This document shows positions 1-11,920 of a stretch of DNA of 64,000 bases, in pieces. The position numbers and the translations under genes are program-made. Under the pieces are notes generated by a model. It did no database searches. It was not told the DNA's origin and was given only the letters and a program-made list of their open reading frames with translations. Every line of letters begins with the position of its first letter. Position 1 is the first letter of the stretch. The DNA comes from Mycocentrospora acerina (Eukaryota > Ascomycota > Dothideomycetes > Pleosporales): NCBI GenBank assembly GCA_022701365.1, contig JAKUHH010000062.1:62001-126000 (forward strand). The letters are read 5' to 3'.

Positions 1-831
1 CACCCCTAAGCCGACGTATTTAATTGGCAAACAAGGATAGCTGCAAACGCTCTTGTGCAGCGGTCCCCGCACCTCTATATTGTTATTCTCGCCTGTAGAT
101 GTTAGCGATGCCTAGGTAGGTAGGTTGGTAGGCAAGTGTTTGCCTAGGCCTGAAGATCGTACTGGAAGGGACGCCACGCGGCCGTTCCGCCAGCGGGTGA
201 CCTAACCACATAAGGGAATGCGCTCATGTGTAGCGCGATGTGCCGTGCCGCACTGTACAGGTGTCTACCCATGCCAACCTGACTCATGCGCCGTAACGAG
301 GAAGGCGCAGGAGCCCCGCATCTTTGTGGCGGGCTGAGGCGAACGCCACCCTAACGAGCTTCTGCTGCGTGGCGTGGGGTCATTCGCCGCCAAGCGCGGA
401 GGCCCCTCCCTCTCCTTAATCTGGAGGGGAAGACAGAGTAAAGTGTGGGTGGGACCAAACCCAATCAATGTGAGGTATGCTGTTTACGGGTGAAGTTTGC
501 ATGTGAGGCGGAGCTTCGTGGTAATAGTTCTGAATTCTAACTGTTTATTCATGATTCTGTTCGCGACAGCTGGGCAGACTGACGTTCTTGTGCATAACGT
601 GACGATGTAGCTCCTCTTGGATTGTGCATGCCCTCGAGGCGAAGATTACCCAGGTGGCAAGACAACAACATATCTATACGAAGCCTCCTATGCTTTGAAG
701 AGGATAGTGCAACCAATTCAGATTCTTTAACAAATAGGGTAGATTGACGGTGGGGTTGAACATTACCACCATCCTAGCAGTGATTCCATTGTCGTCTGTT
801 AGTCAAGCCAGCACGGCCATTTACCTGCAAG
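1..831. other. intergenic, left edge
   Basis: No gene is supported here. The stretch around 105-150 has the CCTAGGTAGG-type short repeats common in ascomycete intergenic DNA. The last 100 bases are the presumed promoter and leader of the gene starting at 832; no clear TATA box was seen. Confidence 0.6.
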
Positions 832-3800
832 ATGAGCGACCTTGAATCTTCTTCAACGCTGGCTGTTCCAGTAAAACTCGATGCTTTTGTATTCAACGCA
901 GCAGTGTGCAATGGTGGCAAGAACGACTCCAAAGTTGCTCCCCTGGCACAGCCAAATTACACGTTCCTGCGCCTGGACAGATCGTGGATTCAGCACGATG
1001 TCCTTCCTCATGCCGACCTGCACATCACCACACCCGCAGAATGTAACTCGCGATACACGGACCTGGGTACACATTTGCCCCACACGAATAGGGATGGTGT
1101 TTACTTGCACTGGATGGTGCCTCGAGCTTATAGGACTGGCTTAGCTGAGACACCAACAGCGGCCAATGCGAGCAGGCCGCCAGTAACACCACCGCAGCTG
1201 GGAAGTAAGTCACCCAACGAGCCGGATACATACGTGGACCCAAGCGCTGGGAAATTTCAGGAGGCACCATCGAGATGGCTCGTAATCAGAAAAATAAATG
1301 ACCGGGCTTCCATACGCCCTGCAGATGCGTCGGTTCCAGATGTTCAAGCTTGGGTGATTGAAAGCGACCGGCGATGGTCGTTGGACGAGCTAGGCTCAGA
1401 CGTTGACCTCCAAGTCGATGTTTCGCCATTCATTTACGCAGAGAAGAAAAACGGCGAATACAAGGCAGATATTAGCCAGCAGGCAGAAGTCTTCATCGGC
1501 CTCAAGCAGGACGCTGAGATATGGCCCGACGACAAGTCTGACGTGAAGAAGCCCCGTGTCGCGCTCAACCTCCTCAACAGCTCGAATCAGTTATTTGCAG
1601 ACTACCAGCCTCATAATAGCAATGTATTTAGCATGCTTGACGACTTTGCATATGTCGATCCAATAGATGGGTCACGGAAACGTCTCGAAGCAGCAGACGT
1701 AAGTTATTACGTCCTAGGTTGGCATTCTCCATTTCAAAGAAGCCTACTTTCAAAGCTCGAAGGTACACGAGGGGCTGCGTTGAGCAGGTTCAGCATGACG
1801 CTGGCAAACGAGAATGATGCTGATCAAAAAGCGTGGCTTCAATCTTCAGCAGATGCCCATCTCATCTGTCATGGCGCTATGTACGATGTACAGTGGAATT
1901 TGTGGAACAAGCCCAAAACCCCAGGCGACGTCTTTGGGAATTTCCTAGCAGACAATTATCCCGTATCTGTCGGCACCACTCCCATGGATGCTCTGCTCGC
2001 CTACGTGCACGTTCATAAGGACCTCGATATTACTGATAAACAAAAAACATCAGAGCAAGGAGATGCCACACTTCCAGAGCTGGAAAGGCGAATTGATGCT
2101 TTTCAGAATCTTCTCCAGGCGCGTGACGACGGCGTAGAGGCGCAACGCGAGGCTGCCGATCTACTTGTCAGTTGGAACTTCCAGCACGAAGATGGCGGGA
2201 AGCGCTTCTTCCTCTCTGGCTCAGACACTGCAGCTGGCACAAGACCTACCAAACCAAGTCTTGCAGATATTGAGGCATTACTAGAGCTTAATCAGACTCA
2301 AGCCCTGCTCGACTCTTGCCTGCGCTACAAGAGGCAGGTGCAGTGGAATTTGTTCTCCCAGTGGTGGGTATACAACAGCAGTAGTCCCGAGAATAGGAGT
2401 AGCGACGATGAGTACAGGGTTACGATCGCCACGCTCATGGATATTGCCGAGAAGCTAAAGGTAAAAATCAGTACGCTAGAATTAGATGTGGATGGTAAAA
2501 CAAAAGCTTTGAGTCTTGCAAAAGCGGGGGTAAAGATATCCTTTTCGAAACAGCGCGACCCTACACTATTGGTTGGCGGTGTGTGTTCTGGGTGGCCACA
2601 GGACTATTTGGACGCGCTTCGTGTTCGTATTGAGTCGCAGATTATGCAAACTATGAAGAGCAACAATAGTTCTTTCATAGTTGATGATAGTATCATCAAA
2701 AAGATTCCTCCCGAGATACAATCTGTAGCAAAGGCGTTGCTCAGTGAATTCACTCTGTTGGCGACAAACAGATCACTACCCTCCTCCGTAGTTAAGCCGC
2801 AGGCTCAACCACTCTACCATGACACTATGCTCAACTATCACGGTATTCCAAATCCTTCTCAGCCAGAAACACTATGGCGAGATCGGTGGGAGAATAGGCA
2901 GCCCTGGTTCCCGCTATTTCTCGAATGGGAGGCTGAGTATACACACGTTGAATTTCCACACTGGAGCCTCGAAGAGCGCGCTACCGATAAAAGCCAACCA
3001 AAGAAATTGAGGTATGGTATTAATAACGCAAAGCCTTTGCAGGAAGTAGCAGGGAAGAAAGTCATGCCAGATTCCCGTGTGGTCTCAGGCAGGACTCTAA
3101 TTTTACCGCAAGCCAGTGTCTCCTTGAAGTCTAAATTAGAACAGATCTTCTCCAGTACGCCAAAATCAATACTTGAAGACGCGGGCGTTAACGAAGAGCA
3201 AAGAAAAGAGTTGCTCGGAAAGCTTGACGAGCTTGCGTTCCTGTCTGCGCCACTCTCGGGCTTTGTGAACCATCTTACAACACGCTGTCAGGGCAGCCAC
3301 ATCAAGCCCAATATCCGTCCGCCGGGAGAGGTTACCAGGCCTATAGATAAGGCTACTAAGGATTCTGCTGGCTTCACCACCCGAGTTCTGGATTTCATTG
3401 ACGACGCTACTGATCTTACACCTTACGGCGCTACAGTAGATACAAACAAGTCATATTCGCCGTTCAAACCAGCGACTCATGGACAATTTCGCTTCACCAA
3501 AGTTAACATTATTGATAAGTTTGGGCAAGCAATTCATGCCATTGATCCGACCCCGTATCAAAAAGGGCCACTGCCGCTCTATGTCATTGTCAGTGAATTC
3601 CTACAACCTCAGTCGTTGGCAGAAGATAAATATACTGCAAACACTGTTGTCCTTGACAAGCCTGGATTCTGCCAGTATGCCCAGCTCCCTCCTCAAATCA
3701 ATCAGCTCTCGCGTTTGAATACGACATTTCTAAAGCTTAACGACACTGCACCATTCTGGACTCCGGTGAACGAGTGGGACAGCCCAATCTGGGGCTGGGT

Positions 3801-5037
3801 ACTTATCAACTACGCAAACTTGGGTGTTCAGTTGTTCCTCCCCGACGGCGTGTTCTTCCGTGAGATACGATTTGGCGGGCCCAATGGCACACAGGCGTCA
3901 CCGCCTTTCCTGCCATTCAACCAAGATGAAAGTAAACTAATCGGCCCAGAAGTCAAACAGCTACAAGCGCTTGTTGAAAAGCTAAAGACGGGCACGTACC
4001 TGCAGGCTTTTGTGGATATGATCACTGAAGCGCTGAAGAATAGCCCTGCTGCGCCGACAGCGTACGCTGAGTTCCTAAATTCGGTCGTCAGCAAGCCTTT
4101 TGCGCTCGTAAATATTGGAATGTCTTTAGAGCTTGCGATTGATGAGTACACAAACCAGTGTGTTCTAAATCCCCAGGCTCCGCCGCTCAAGCTTCGCAAA
4201 CCTCCGGAACAGGCTGTTACCTCGCCATCACTAGGGATCAAGTCTAAGAGTAGCGAACCGAGTGATGAAAAATTTGAAGAAAGTCAATCAAATGATTCGG
4301 GAAGTGACATTTATAAGTTCAAGGTCAAGTTGGGCGATGCAGAGCGGCTATTTGACGGCCTCGTCTGCTACTTTGACACAAAAACAAGCCCCGGCACAGC
4401 TCCTAAAATTGACTTATCCATAATCAAGACCTTTTTCACCGAAACGAAGACTGAAAAGTCATCTGATCCACGGTTACTCATCACAACCGAGAACTTGCCT
4501 AGTCTGTCCGCATTCTGGATCGAGCCTACAGATCTGGACAGCGTATCGTACGAGAACCAGCGGACGCTGCAATACACGGATCACACGTTCGTTGCACTCA
4601 TCAATCCTTTCACGCCCGTACACGTCTACTCTTCCATTCTCCCTACCCAACCGCTCTCTTTACAGCCCTGGATGTGGCAAGATGCTTTCAACAAAATGAC
4701 AGCGTTCTTTTCTATGGGCCCGCTGATTGTGCCTACTAATGTACCCGCATACGACGCTAATTACTGGTTGAATAGCGAAAAGAAACTGAGTGACGATGTC
4801 TTATATCCCAAATCTGCAATCTCGATTCCGACGGCAGATCTGGCGGACTGGGCGTGGCTCCAGCCGTATATCAAGGACACGGCAAAGAAGGCAGATGAAC
4901 GTACATATATGGCGTTGGGAGTTGGCAAGGTAGATGAGCGGCCACGTTTCGAGCCCGGTCCGTACACGGCACTTGAAGGATTTCTGCAAATGAGAAGGCC
5001 AATTGTAAGGCCTGATTTGGGTCAGAGTACAGCGTAG
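832..5037 (+). CDS. large intronless protein of unknown function, 1401 aa
   Basis: A single uninterrupted frame of 1401 codons with even codon use and no stop, so it is a real gene, but I do not recognise a named domain. There is no signal peptide or obvious membrane segment, so a cytoplasmic location is likely. Motifs that look conserved are GVYLHWMVPRAYR near residues 89-101, a Trp/Phe/Glu-rich stretch QPWFPLFLEWEAEY near 690-703, and a Ser/Glu/Asp-rich linker near 1137-1165. Residues 530-640 contain helical, charged segments. The Trp-rich beta-like segments and the Gly-x-x-x-His-Trp motif resemble large uncharacterised proteins shared by some fungi and bacteria; that is memory of a pattern, not a search result. 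Lack of introns in 4.2 kb, against six in the GMC gene, would fit acquisition from bacteria or retro-origin, but many fungal genes lack introns. It borders the repeat block on its right. Confidence 0.85.
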   Translation: MSDLESSSTLAVPVKLDAFVFNAAVCNGGKNDSKVAPLAQPNYTFLRLDRSWIQHDVLPHADLHITTPAECNSRYTDLGTHLPHTNRDGVYLHWMVPRAYRTGLAETPTAANASRPPVTPPQLGSKSPNEPDTYVDPSAGKFQEAPSRWLVIRKINDRASIRPADASVPDVQAWVIESDRRWSLDELGSDVDLQVDVSPFIYAEKKNGEYKADISQQAEVFIGLKQDAEIWPDDKSDVKKPRVALNLLNSSNQLFADYQPHNSNVFSMLDDFAYVDPIDGSRKRLEAADVSYYVLGWHSPFQRSLLSKLEGTRGAALSRFSMTLANENDADQKAWLQSSADAHLICHGAMYDVQWNLWNKPKTPGDVFGNFLADNYPVSVGTTPMDALLAYVHVHKDLDITDKQKTSEQGDATLPELERRIDAFQNLLQARDDGVEAQREAADLLVSWNFQHEDGGKRFFLSGSDTAAGTRPTKPSLADIEALLELNQTQALLDSCLRYKRQVQWNLFSQWWVYNSSSPENRSSDDEYRVTIATLMDIAEKLKVKISTLELDVDGKTKALSLAKAGVKISFSKQRDPTLLVGGVCSGWPQDYLDALRVRIESQIMQTMKSNNSSFIVDDSIIKKIPPEIQSVAKALLSEFTLLATNRSLPSSVVKPQAQPLYHDTMLNYHGIPNPSQPETLWRDRWENRQPWFPLFLEWEAEYTHVEFPHWSLEERATDKSQPKKLRYGINNAKPLQEVAGKKVMPDSRVVSGRTLILPQASVSLKSKLEQIFSSTPKSILEDAGVNEEQRKELLGKLDELAFLSAPLSGFVNHLTTRCQGSHIKPNIRPPGEVTRPIDKATKDSAGFTTRVLDFIDDATDLTPYGATVDTNKSYSPFKPATHGQFRFTKVNIIDKFGQAIHAIDPTPYQKGPLPLYVIVSEFLQPQSLAEDKYTANTVVLDKPGFCQYAQLPPQINQLSRLNTTFLKLNDTAPFWTPVNEWDSPIWGWVLINYANLGVQLFLPDGVFFREIRFGGPNGTQASPPFLPFNQDESKLIGPEVKQLQALVEKLKTGTYLQAFVDMITEALKNSPAAPTAYAEFLNSVVSKPFALVNIGMSLELAIDEYTNQCVLNPQAPPLKLRKPPEQAVTSPSLGIKSKSSEPSDEKFEESQSNDSGSDIYKFKVKLGDAERLFDGLVCYFDTKTSPGTAPKIDLSIIKTFFTETKTEKSSDPRLLITTENLPSLSAFWIEPTDLDSVSYENQRTLQYTDHTFVALINPFTPVHVYSSILPTQPLSLQPWMWQDAFNKMTAFFSMGPLIVPTNVPAYDANYWLNSEKKLSDDVLYPKSAISIPTADLADWAWLQPYIKDTAKKADERTYMALGVGKVDERPRFEPGPYTALEGFLQMRRPIVRPDLGQSTA

Positions 5038-5372
5038 CAGTTTCTTCACTCAAAATTCGCCTCAAAATCCCTTAGGTAAGAGGCCAATGCAATTCGATTA
5101 ACTATCAGAGGCCAAATTTAGCAAACTAATAGGTTGGAAATGAGCAAGACATTTTTGTGTGGCAAACAGCATCTTTCTGTCCTTATTGTCAAGGTTGATG
5201 CTCTCAGGATACAAGATCGATCTGCCAGAAGAAAGATGGTCACTAATAATCGGCACACTACGTAACTTCAAATATCTTGTAAAGTGAAGATTTCTGTATT
5301 GTAACAAATTTCTCTATAGATGTTGGGTATGCGGTAGTCATGCTTAACAAACATGACTATACGAGCAAAAAA
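5038..5372. other. intergenic, 3' of the 1401-aa gene
   Basis: This is the presumed 3' untranslated and terminator region of the preceding gene. Nothing else is supported. Base composition becomes AT-rich towards the right. Confidence 0.5.
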
Positions 5373-5486
5373 ACACCAACTTTGCCAATTTCAGCGCATC
5401 TGCTCTAACTCCTGCGGCATCAATATTTCGTCAGATATCATCTCAACACACATCAGACAGTCTCTTCTCCAATTTCTAGAGCCCTA
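5373..5486 (+). repeat. copy A of a ~115-bp inverted repeat pair
   Basis: The sequence starting ACACCAACTTTGCC and ending TCTAGAGCCCTA reappears in reverse complement at 27507-27623 with roughly 88-90% identity by eye. Most differences are C/T or G/A. In both places it lies upstream (in element orientation) of a Ty3/gypsy-type LTR, so it may be part of that element or of a shared target sequence. Confidence 0.75.
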
Positions 5487-5971
5487 GGGCCTAGAGTGGT
5501 GCTTTGCAGCTAGGTTGCAATCCTGCAATTTTCAACACTGATTTTTCAGCGTGTGAAGCTTAAACTACAATATTAACACTAGAACATTAAGAGGCTAAAA
5601 ACAGACCCTAATATTACAATTTTTAATTTCCTAGATCTAGTCATTGCCCTAGCTCTAGCACTTCATTAAACAACCCTTTTTCTATTCTCTACTTACAGGA
5701 GGAGGATGTTGAAGAAAGTAAAGATATTCTAGATGCTAATGAAGAGGAACATCCTAGAGCTTAAATAAAATAAACCAGTTCCACAAACTAAATAAGACAA
5801 TTTAGAAAAGGTTATATATCTAGATAATCCTTGTTAAGTGGAAAGAGAGGTAAGAATACCTGATTAAACATGGGACTAAAGCCTTTTAAAACGCACCAGT
5901 AATAATAAAAAAGTAAAGTCTAAGGGAGAGAGTAAACTACCGCAGGTTAAATAGACATAGTAATAGGCATC
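5487..5971 (+). pseudogene. Ty3/gypsy pol 3' end relic with chromodomain-like remnant
   Basis: Translation around 5700-5760 reads as an acidic stretch containing EESKDILDANEEEHPRA. It is followed at 5830-5850 by LVKWKER and then by KHGTKAF, a stop, and NAPVIIKK. This order resembles the chromodomain of chromovirus integrases (EILD..., YLVKW, a Trp-rich turn, NAPELIKEYH). The frame is broken by several stops of the kind RIP creates. The remnant sits directly upstream of an LTR in the same orientation, as expected for the 3' end of a gypsy polyprotein. The 5' part of the element is absent. Confidence 0.55.
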
Positions 5972-6242
5972 TGTATCGACGCAGGTAAGAAGAGAATAAT
6001 CTGAATAGGGTCCGAATGTCTACTGCAAGACATAGAGGGGTGCTAGGACTAGAGGGTATACTAAAGATACCATTCTTTACACATATAGGTCTTACACAAA
6101 ATAAATTAGATATACTACTCTATAAAGATTTATAATCTGCAACTCTATGTACCCTATTTTAAAATAATTGTTTAATGTACGTACAAAATAGGTAGTTCTA
6201 AGATATGCGTCAGTTAACTTGGCGGTAATAATAGGATGTGAC
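5972..6242 (+). repeat. ~271-bp Ty3/gypsy-type LTR, plus orientation
   Basis: It starts TGTATCGACGCAGGTAAGAAG and ends near GGATGTGACG. It aligns along its length with the reverse complements of 27205-27483 (279 bp) and 13086-13359 (274 bp), for example in the shared segments AATAGGGTC(T/C)(A/G)AATGTC and GTGCTAGGACTAG. It follows the chromodomain relic, so it is read as that element's 3' LTR. No clean target duplication was found. Confidence 0.7.
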
Positions 6243-6284
6243 GTTGTGTACGTTATGGTATCGCCTAAACTGTTTTAAAGCAAA

Positions 6285-6413
6285 TGTGAGTGAACAATCA
6301 GGAGGAACTTGTTGTATTATTAGGAGTGTAGGACTTAGAGACTATATAGGAGTTAAGTGCTTACGTGCAAGCACACGTGCTTGCACCTGTGCGCTCTCAG
6401 GCGTAGGCTAACA
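6285..6413 (-). repeat. 3' LTR of the copia-type element
   Basis: It is 129 bp, identical in length to the partner at 11921-12049. Apart from one G/T difference (GTAGGACTT against GTAGTACTT), the differences seen are C/T or G/A, for example TGTGAGTGAACAATC against TGTAAGTAAACAATT. A related but diverged copy is at 30819-30935. Confidence 0.9.
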
Positions 6414-6889
6414 CACCCCCTTAACTTAAGTGCTATATAGCAGAGCAAGAGGTAGATAACTAAGCTAAGATTATATAAAAAATAAGTAGATAAGCAACTG
6501 CTCTATAATATAAAAGTAGTAATTTAAGTAATAGTATTTCTAGCTAATTAGCATTTACAGGGTAGGCTAGTATTACCTAGAGAGCTCTTATTAGTTAGAT
6601 CCTAGATCTCCTGCGTGTGCCTGTGCTTTAAGCTATATAGTAAAGTTAGTAAGGCCTAGCTAGTATAAGAAGCTAGCGTGCTTCTGCTTACTAAGGATTT
6701 TAGTAAGGCTATTAGCAGGCATCTCTGCTGTAAGCTTTTAGTTAACCTAGAGCCTGCTTTAAGCTACCTCTTAGTATATCTATTAATAATGTACATTAAT
6801 ATACTTAAGCTTAGTTTATAGCTACTTAGTTGCTCTAGTTACTATAGTAACTATTTATTAATTATTACACTATAGTAATAGTATAAACT

Positions 6890-7014
6890 CTAGAATAAGA
6901 GAGCTTAGCCTAGGAGGAAAAACAGCGCCTTATAGACTAACGTCTGCATAGGCATTATTGTATTTAGTCTAGCTAGTTAGATAGATTAATGCAATATAAA
7001 TGAAGAAAAAAAAA
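6890..7014 (+). mobile_element. SINE-like non-autonomous retroelement, copy 1 (125 bp)
   Basis: The unit runs from CTAGAATAAGAGAGCTTAGCC to an A-rich tail. It is flanked by a perfect 12-bp target duplication ATAGTATAAACT (6878-6889 and 7015-7026). A second copy is at 16962-17092. Variable-length target duplications plus an A-rich 3' end are the signature of LINE-machinery retrotransposition. TTAGCCTAGGAGG near the 5' end resembles a pol III A box; no convincing B box was seen. It is inserted inside the copia-type element. Confidence 0.8.
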
Positions 7015-7819
7015 ATAGTATAAACTGCAGGTTAAATTAAATAGATTTAAATAGTTATTACTACTACATTATCTTAGAGCCTATAAGTAATAGTAAGAGA
7101 AGCTCTACTTCTATTATTAATTTAGTAACTAAGTATTATATAGTAGCTTTCTAGTTAATTAGTAAGCTATATAGCTTAAATAGATAGCCTTAAGAGCTCC
7201 TGCGTGTCTTAAGCTTATTAGCAAAGGCTATATTAGATACTCTATAGAATAAAAGCTCTTATAGAAGCTAAAATTATAGTTAAGCTTAAGGCTTATAGTA
7301 TAGCTTATAGTATAGCTTATAGTAAGCTTATTTTAAGATACTAGTAATGCTATCCTGTTAATCTATAATTGCTTAAATAGATAGATTCTTTGTCTTAATT
7401 AGGTATCTCTAAACATAATAAGCAGCGTGTAGATGCTTCTGCCCTAGGTTCTGCAAGTAATATATAAGTAGTAAGTAAGCTTTAGAAATGTCTAGTCTAG
7501 TTAAGGTTAAGATATAAGCAAGAGAGCCTATTATCTACTAATACTGCTGTCTTTAGATAGCACTAGGCTCTTTTAGAGATAGTAAGAAACTGTTTTCTTT
7601 AAGTAGTACATTAAAATAGTGTCTTAATGCTAGTATTAAGTTAAATTTTAAGGCTATTTTATTAATAAATAAGTTTTATATTAACTAGATAGCCTAAGCA
7701 GCTCTATTATATATTACTTAAATTCCTAAGAACTACTTAAGCTTACTAAGCTTGCAGATATTATATATACTAAGTAGCTGCCCACAAAAGATATTATATA
7801 TTATCTAGTGTTTTATATA

Positions 7820-7861
7820 TACTAATACTACTATATTATTAATATAGAAGAAGACTATTAG
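7820..7861 (-). pseudogene. reverse transcriptase YVDD-box relic
   Basis: Minus-strand codons read LIVFFYINNIVVLV. The copia-class active-site motif is FFYVDDI..., and the three differences (Val to Ile, two Asp to Asn) are each explained by one G-to-A change, as RIP produces. Flanking codons contain stops, so no functional enzyme remains. Confidence 0.7.
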
Positions 7862-10800
7862 TTAATTATTAATAAAAAGATAAAGAGCTCTTAGTACTAG
7901 CTTTAGCCTTAGCTTTTGCAGTGTTGCTAATAGCTCCTTATACTATAGCAGTAGAGCTTCCTTTAGGCTATATAATACTTATAGCAGGAGTAGCAATTCT
8001 CTATATTTATAAGTATAGCCCTTTAGTGTGCAGCAATATAGCTTATATAGTAGCTTAGCATTAAGAAATACATTTATAGCATTAAACTAGTATATCTGTA
8101 AGTAAAAAGCTACTGCTATAGCTATTAGAGCTCTAAAGGTCTTAATTACTAGTATAGCAGCATATATTTCTTCTTAGTGCTCCTAGAGATTACCTCTAAT
8201 ATATAGCCTTACTTTATATTTATAGAGATAGCTATTCTTATTAAATTTATAAGTAAATACCTACATAAGAGGTAGAATCTTAGTATCTACTAATGCTGTT
8301 ATAGTCTCTGTTTTCTAAAAACAGTGTTTCTCCTAGCAGCTGTTAATCTCTATTTAAGCAGCTTATTTAAACTCCTTACTAAATAGATATATACTAAGCT
8401 TTTTCTAATACTTTAGTAGTAGAGGTAGCTAGTCTTAATAGAGCTAGTGCTTTAGTAGCTTACTTAGTAGCTTTGCAGAAGCTTGCAGATTTGTAGCTAT
8501 TATAAATAAGTAATAGTAAGCTACTAAAGCTTAGTACTAACTTATTTAAGTCTTAGTCTATTTTCTAGTAACTATATTACTTATGCTAATCTTAAGATTA
8601 GTGCTTAGTAGTGTGTTGCTGCTCTTACTGTTACTGTTATCTAATATATATTTAGATAGTTCTACTAGTAGTGTTAATAAAAGCTTTAAGCTTAAGCCTT
8701 ATAGTTAGCCTTAACTTAAGCTTAAGATAAGAGATAGTTAAGTGCTTAGTTAGTATATATTAATATTATAATATATTTCCTTATTACTCTCCTCCTCTTA
8801 TAGCAGCTTATTTTAAGCTTGCTCTTAAGTAAGTAGTTACTTACTATCTTATTAATTTAATAGATCTAGTGTTTATAGATCTAGTATTTGTAGATAGCTT
8901 AGTTCCTTAGCTATCTCTACTATATATTTTTCTGCTTTTTATACTAGCTTAGTATTATCTATCTTTACTATATAAGCCTAGGCTGTATTTTAGTAGTCTA
9001 GTTAACTTAGTAGTAGTAGCTTATTAATCTTAACCTCTAGAGCTTATTATTAAGTAATGTTAAGTACTTTAATCTCTTCTTATAAAATAGTCTCTCTCTT
9101 AGCCTGCTACTTACTATTATAGAGCTTATTATGCTAGAATAGTATATCTCTTACTTAAATAACACAGCCTGTTCTAAGTAGCTATATCTTAAAGATATTA
9201 GTTAAGTTATAGCTTAGTAAGTAACTTAGAAAGGTCTTAGTTTCTAGCTTATCTGCTAATTAAAGCTTCTTATTAAGCATATATACCTTGCAGCTAATAA
9301 GAGCTAAGTAAGCTACTAATAGTTACTTCTTAAAGACTAGCTTATATAGAGTCTTCTAGTCTAATGCTTATATAAGTATAATATTAGTAATCTTTATAGC
9401 ATTAATTACTAGCTTATTTAATAGTAAATTTAGTAGGCCTACTTATAGCCTAATTACTTAAGCTTTAGTAATAATAATATTACCTACTATCTTAGCTAGT
9501 CTTAATTAAGCAGGAGTGTTAGGTGCTTAAAGCTTAATCTTAATTCTTAAGAGCTTTACTATCTTATATAGCTTAAGACTATAGTCTTACTTAATATTAA
9601 TTTTAAGCATAATAACTGTATACTTAAATTAATATTAAATCTTATTTATTAAGCTCTTAAGTGCTAGTAAGAGTATAGCATATATATTTTATGCTAGTAT
9701 TACTAACTTATACTATTTAGAGTGCTTACATACTATATATAGCATATAGCAATCTCTATTATAATATGCCTTTCCTATTAGTAGGAGCTGCACTAGATTA
9801 ATTATAATTTAGTAGAAAAGCCTTATAGCTTAATCTACAAGCTCTTTTCTGCTTATTTAAGCAGTTATCTTAGCCTCTATATATATACTATAATCTAAGA
9901 GCTAAGGCCTTCTAGCCTTAGGCTTTAAGGTTATACTTTAAATATTATTAGATAAGTAATCTATAACATCCTTATAAATATATATAAATAGCCTATAAGT
10001 ATTAATATAAGTAGTTAAAATTAGCCTTTAATCTTTTCTTAATAGTTTATAAGCTTACCTATATACTAGGCTTTAAGCTAGCTTTATAGATAGCCTATAA
10101 GCAGCTAAGAAGCTACTAAGCTTAAGTCTATTACTCTTTAGAGCATCTATTAGCTAATAGCTATCTAGGTATTATAGTAAGCATATAATATTTAATAAGT
10201 AGTACTAATAGACTACATCTTATCTTAAGTTAAATTAGATGCCTACTGCTTATTATCTTAAGAGACTAATAATATTTATAAAGAAGCTCTCTACTAGAGT
10301 AATATAAGTAAGCTTAATTTAGCCTAAGCCTTAAAGAGTGTTAACACTAAGTGTTATATTACTTTAAGCCTAGATAGCTACTATTATTTTACCTGTGTAT
10401 ATAACATTACTAAGTGTAGCTTTCTTAGTCTCTATTTAACTAAAGCTAGTAGTATTATAGATATGTATATTTAATCTTAAGTCTAGGATCTATTAGTTAA
10501 TAATTAGTAAAGCTTAGTGCTCTCCTATGTGTAGCTTTATAGCTAAGAAGAATTAATAAGTTATAAAGCTTTTACCTAAGTAACTAAGCTGCTTACTGTT
10601 ATTAAAACTAAGAGGTTCTTAAGTAGCTAGTAATAGTGTCTTGCTATTATAAAAAAGGCTTCTTTCTATTTTTTTAATATACTCTTTATCTTTTAGAGCT
10701 CTAGCTACATACTCTAGCTTCTCTTTATTTAGCTTAAAGCTTTTTAGCAAATCTAATATAAGGTAGAAGCACTTAGAATAGTAGTACTTATCTTTATATA

Positions 10801-11920
10801 TACACCTTAGTATAAATTATAGATTACTAAGAGCTTGTCCCTATCCTTAGCTATAAGCTAGGCCTTAAGTTAAGCTTTAACTTAAGCCTTAAGCTTAAGC
10901 CTTATAGTAGCTTAGTGCTACACCTAAGGTTATAAATGTTCTTAGTAGCATAGTAGTAGCCTGTCTAGTGCGTTAATAGTAGGTCCTAAATTAAGAGATA
11001 TAATCTGCAAGAGATTTAATAGTCTCTACTTCTTCTAAAATCTCTTTTTCTATTAAGCCTTAGTAAGCAGCTGCAGCCTATTCTAGTGCTATACTCTTTA
11101 CTATAGTTAGAAAGTTATCTTATACTAAATAGCCTATAGTTTTAAGTAGTTTAGCCTACTTATATTAGTTAATAATATAAATTAAGTTATTTAACTAATA
11201 TTTAATATCTCTTCTTTAAGGCTTCTCCTGCAGTACTTTATATTTAATAATAAGCTCTTAAGCTTATGTAGCAGTAGTTAGTGCTAGCTGCTGCTTTAAG
11301 GCTATTAGCCTACTGTATTAGTCCTCTGTGTTAGAGATTAGATAGAGATAGTGTATAGTAATTATGCTACTAATCTCTATTATTAGTTTACTCTCTCTGT
11401 GTTTTAGTTTAGTGTACTTTGCCTACTCTTACTTCTAGTTATAGAGCAGCTTAATATAGAGCACTTTCTTTTCTATATTTAAGTTACTAATAGATATTAC
11501 ATCTAGTTTAACTTATTATATAGTAGGTTTCTAAGGAGCTATAAAGATAGGCAACTTATCTTTAGGTTAAGTAATATTATAGTACTTTTATATACTGTCT
11601 ATAACAGCTCTTTTTTAGCATAGTTAATTCTATGCTTCCTAGTCTGCTAGTTTGTCTAGGATAACAGTTAATTAATTAACTAATAAGTTACTGCGTAGTG
11701 TTGTAGTAGTAGTAGACTGCTGTTGCTTAAGCTGCTATTGCTATTATTGCTACAGTCTTATATATAATAGGTTAATTAGTGCTAATTAATAGATAGATTA
11801 ATTAATAGATAGATTAAATAGATAGATAGATAGCTGTAGCTAGATGTTGCTAGCAGCTATAGAAAAGATAGAAAAGATAGACAAGTTTTATTAATTGCTA
11901 AAGTAATCTAGGCTTATAAC

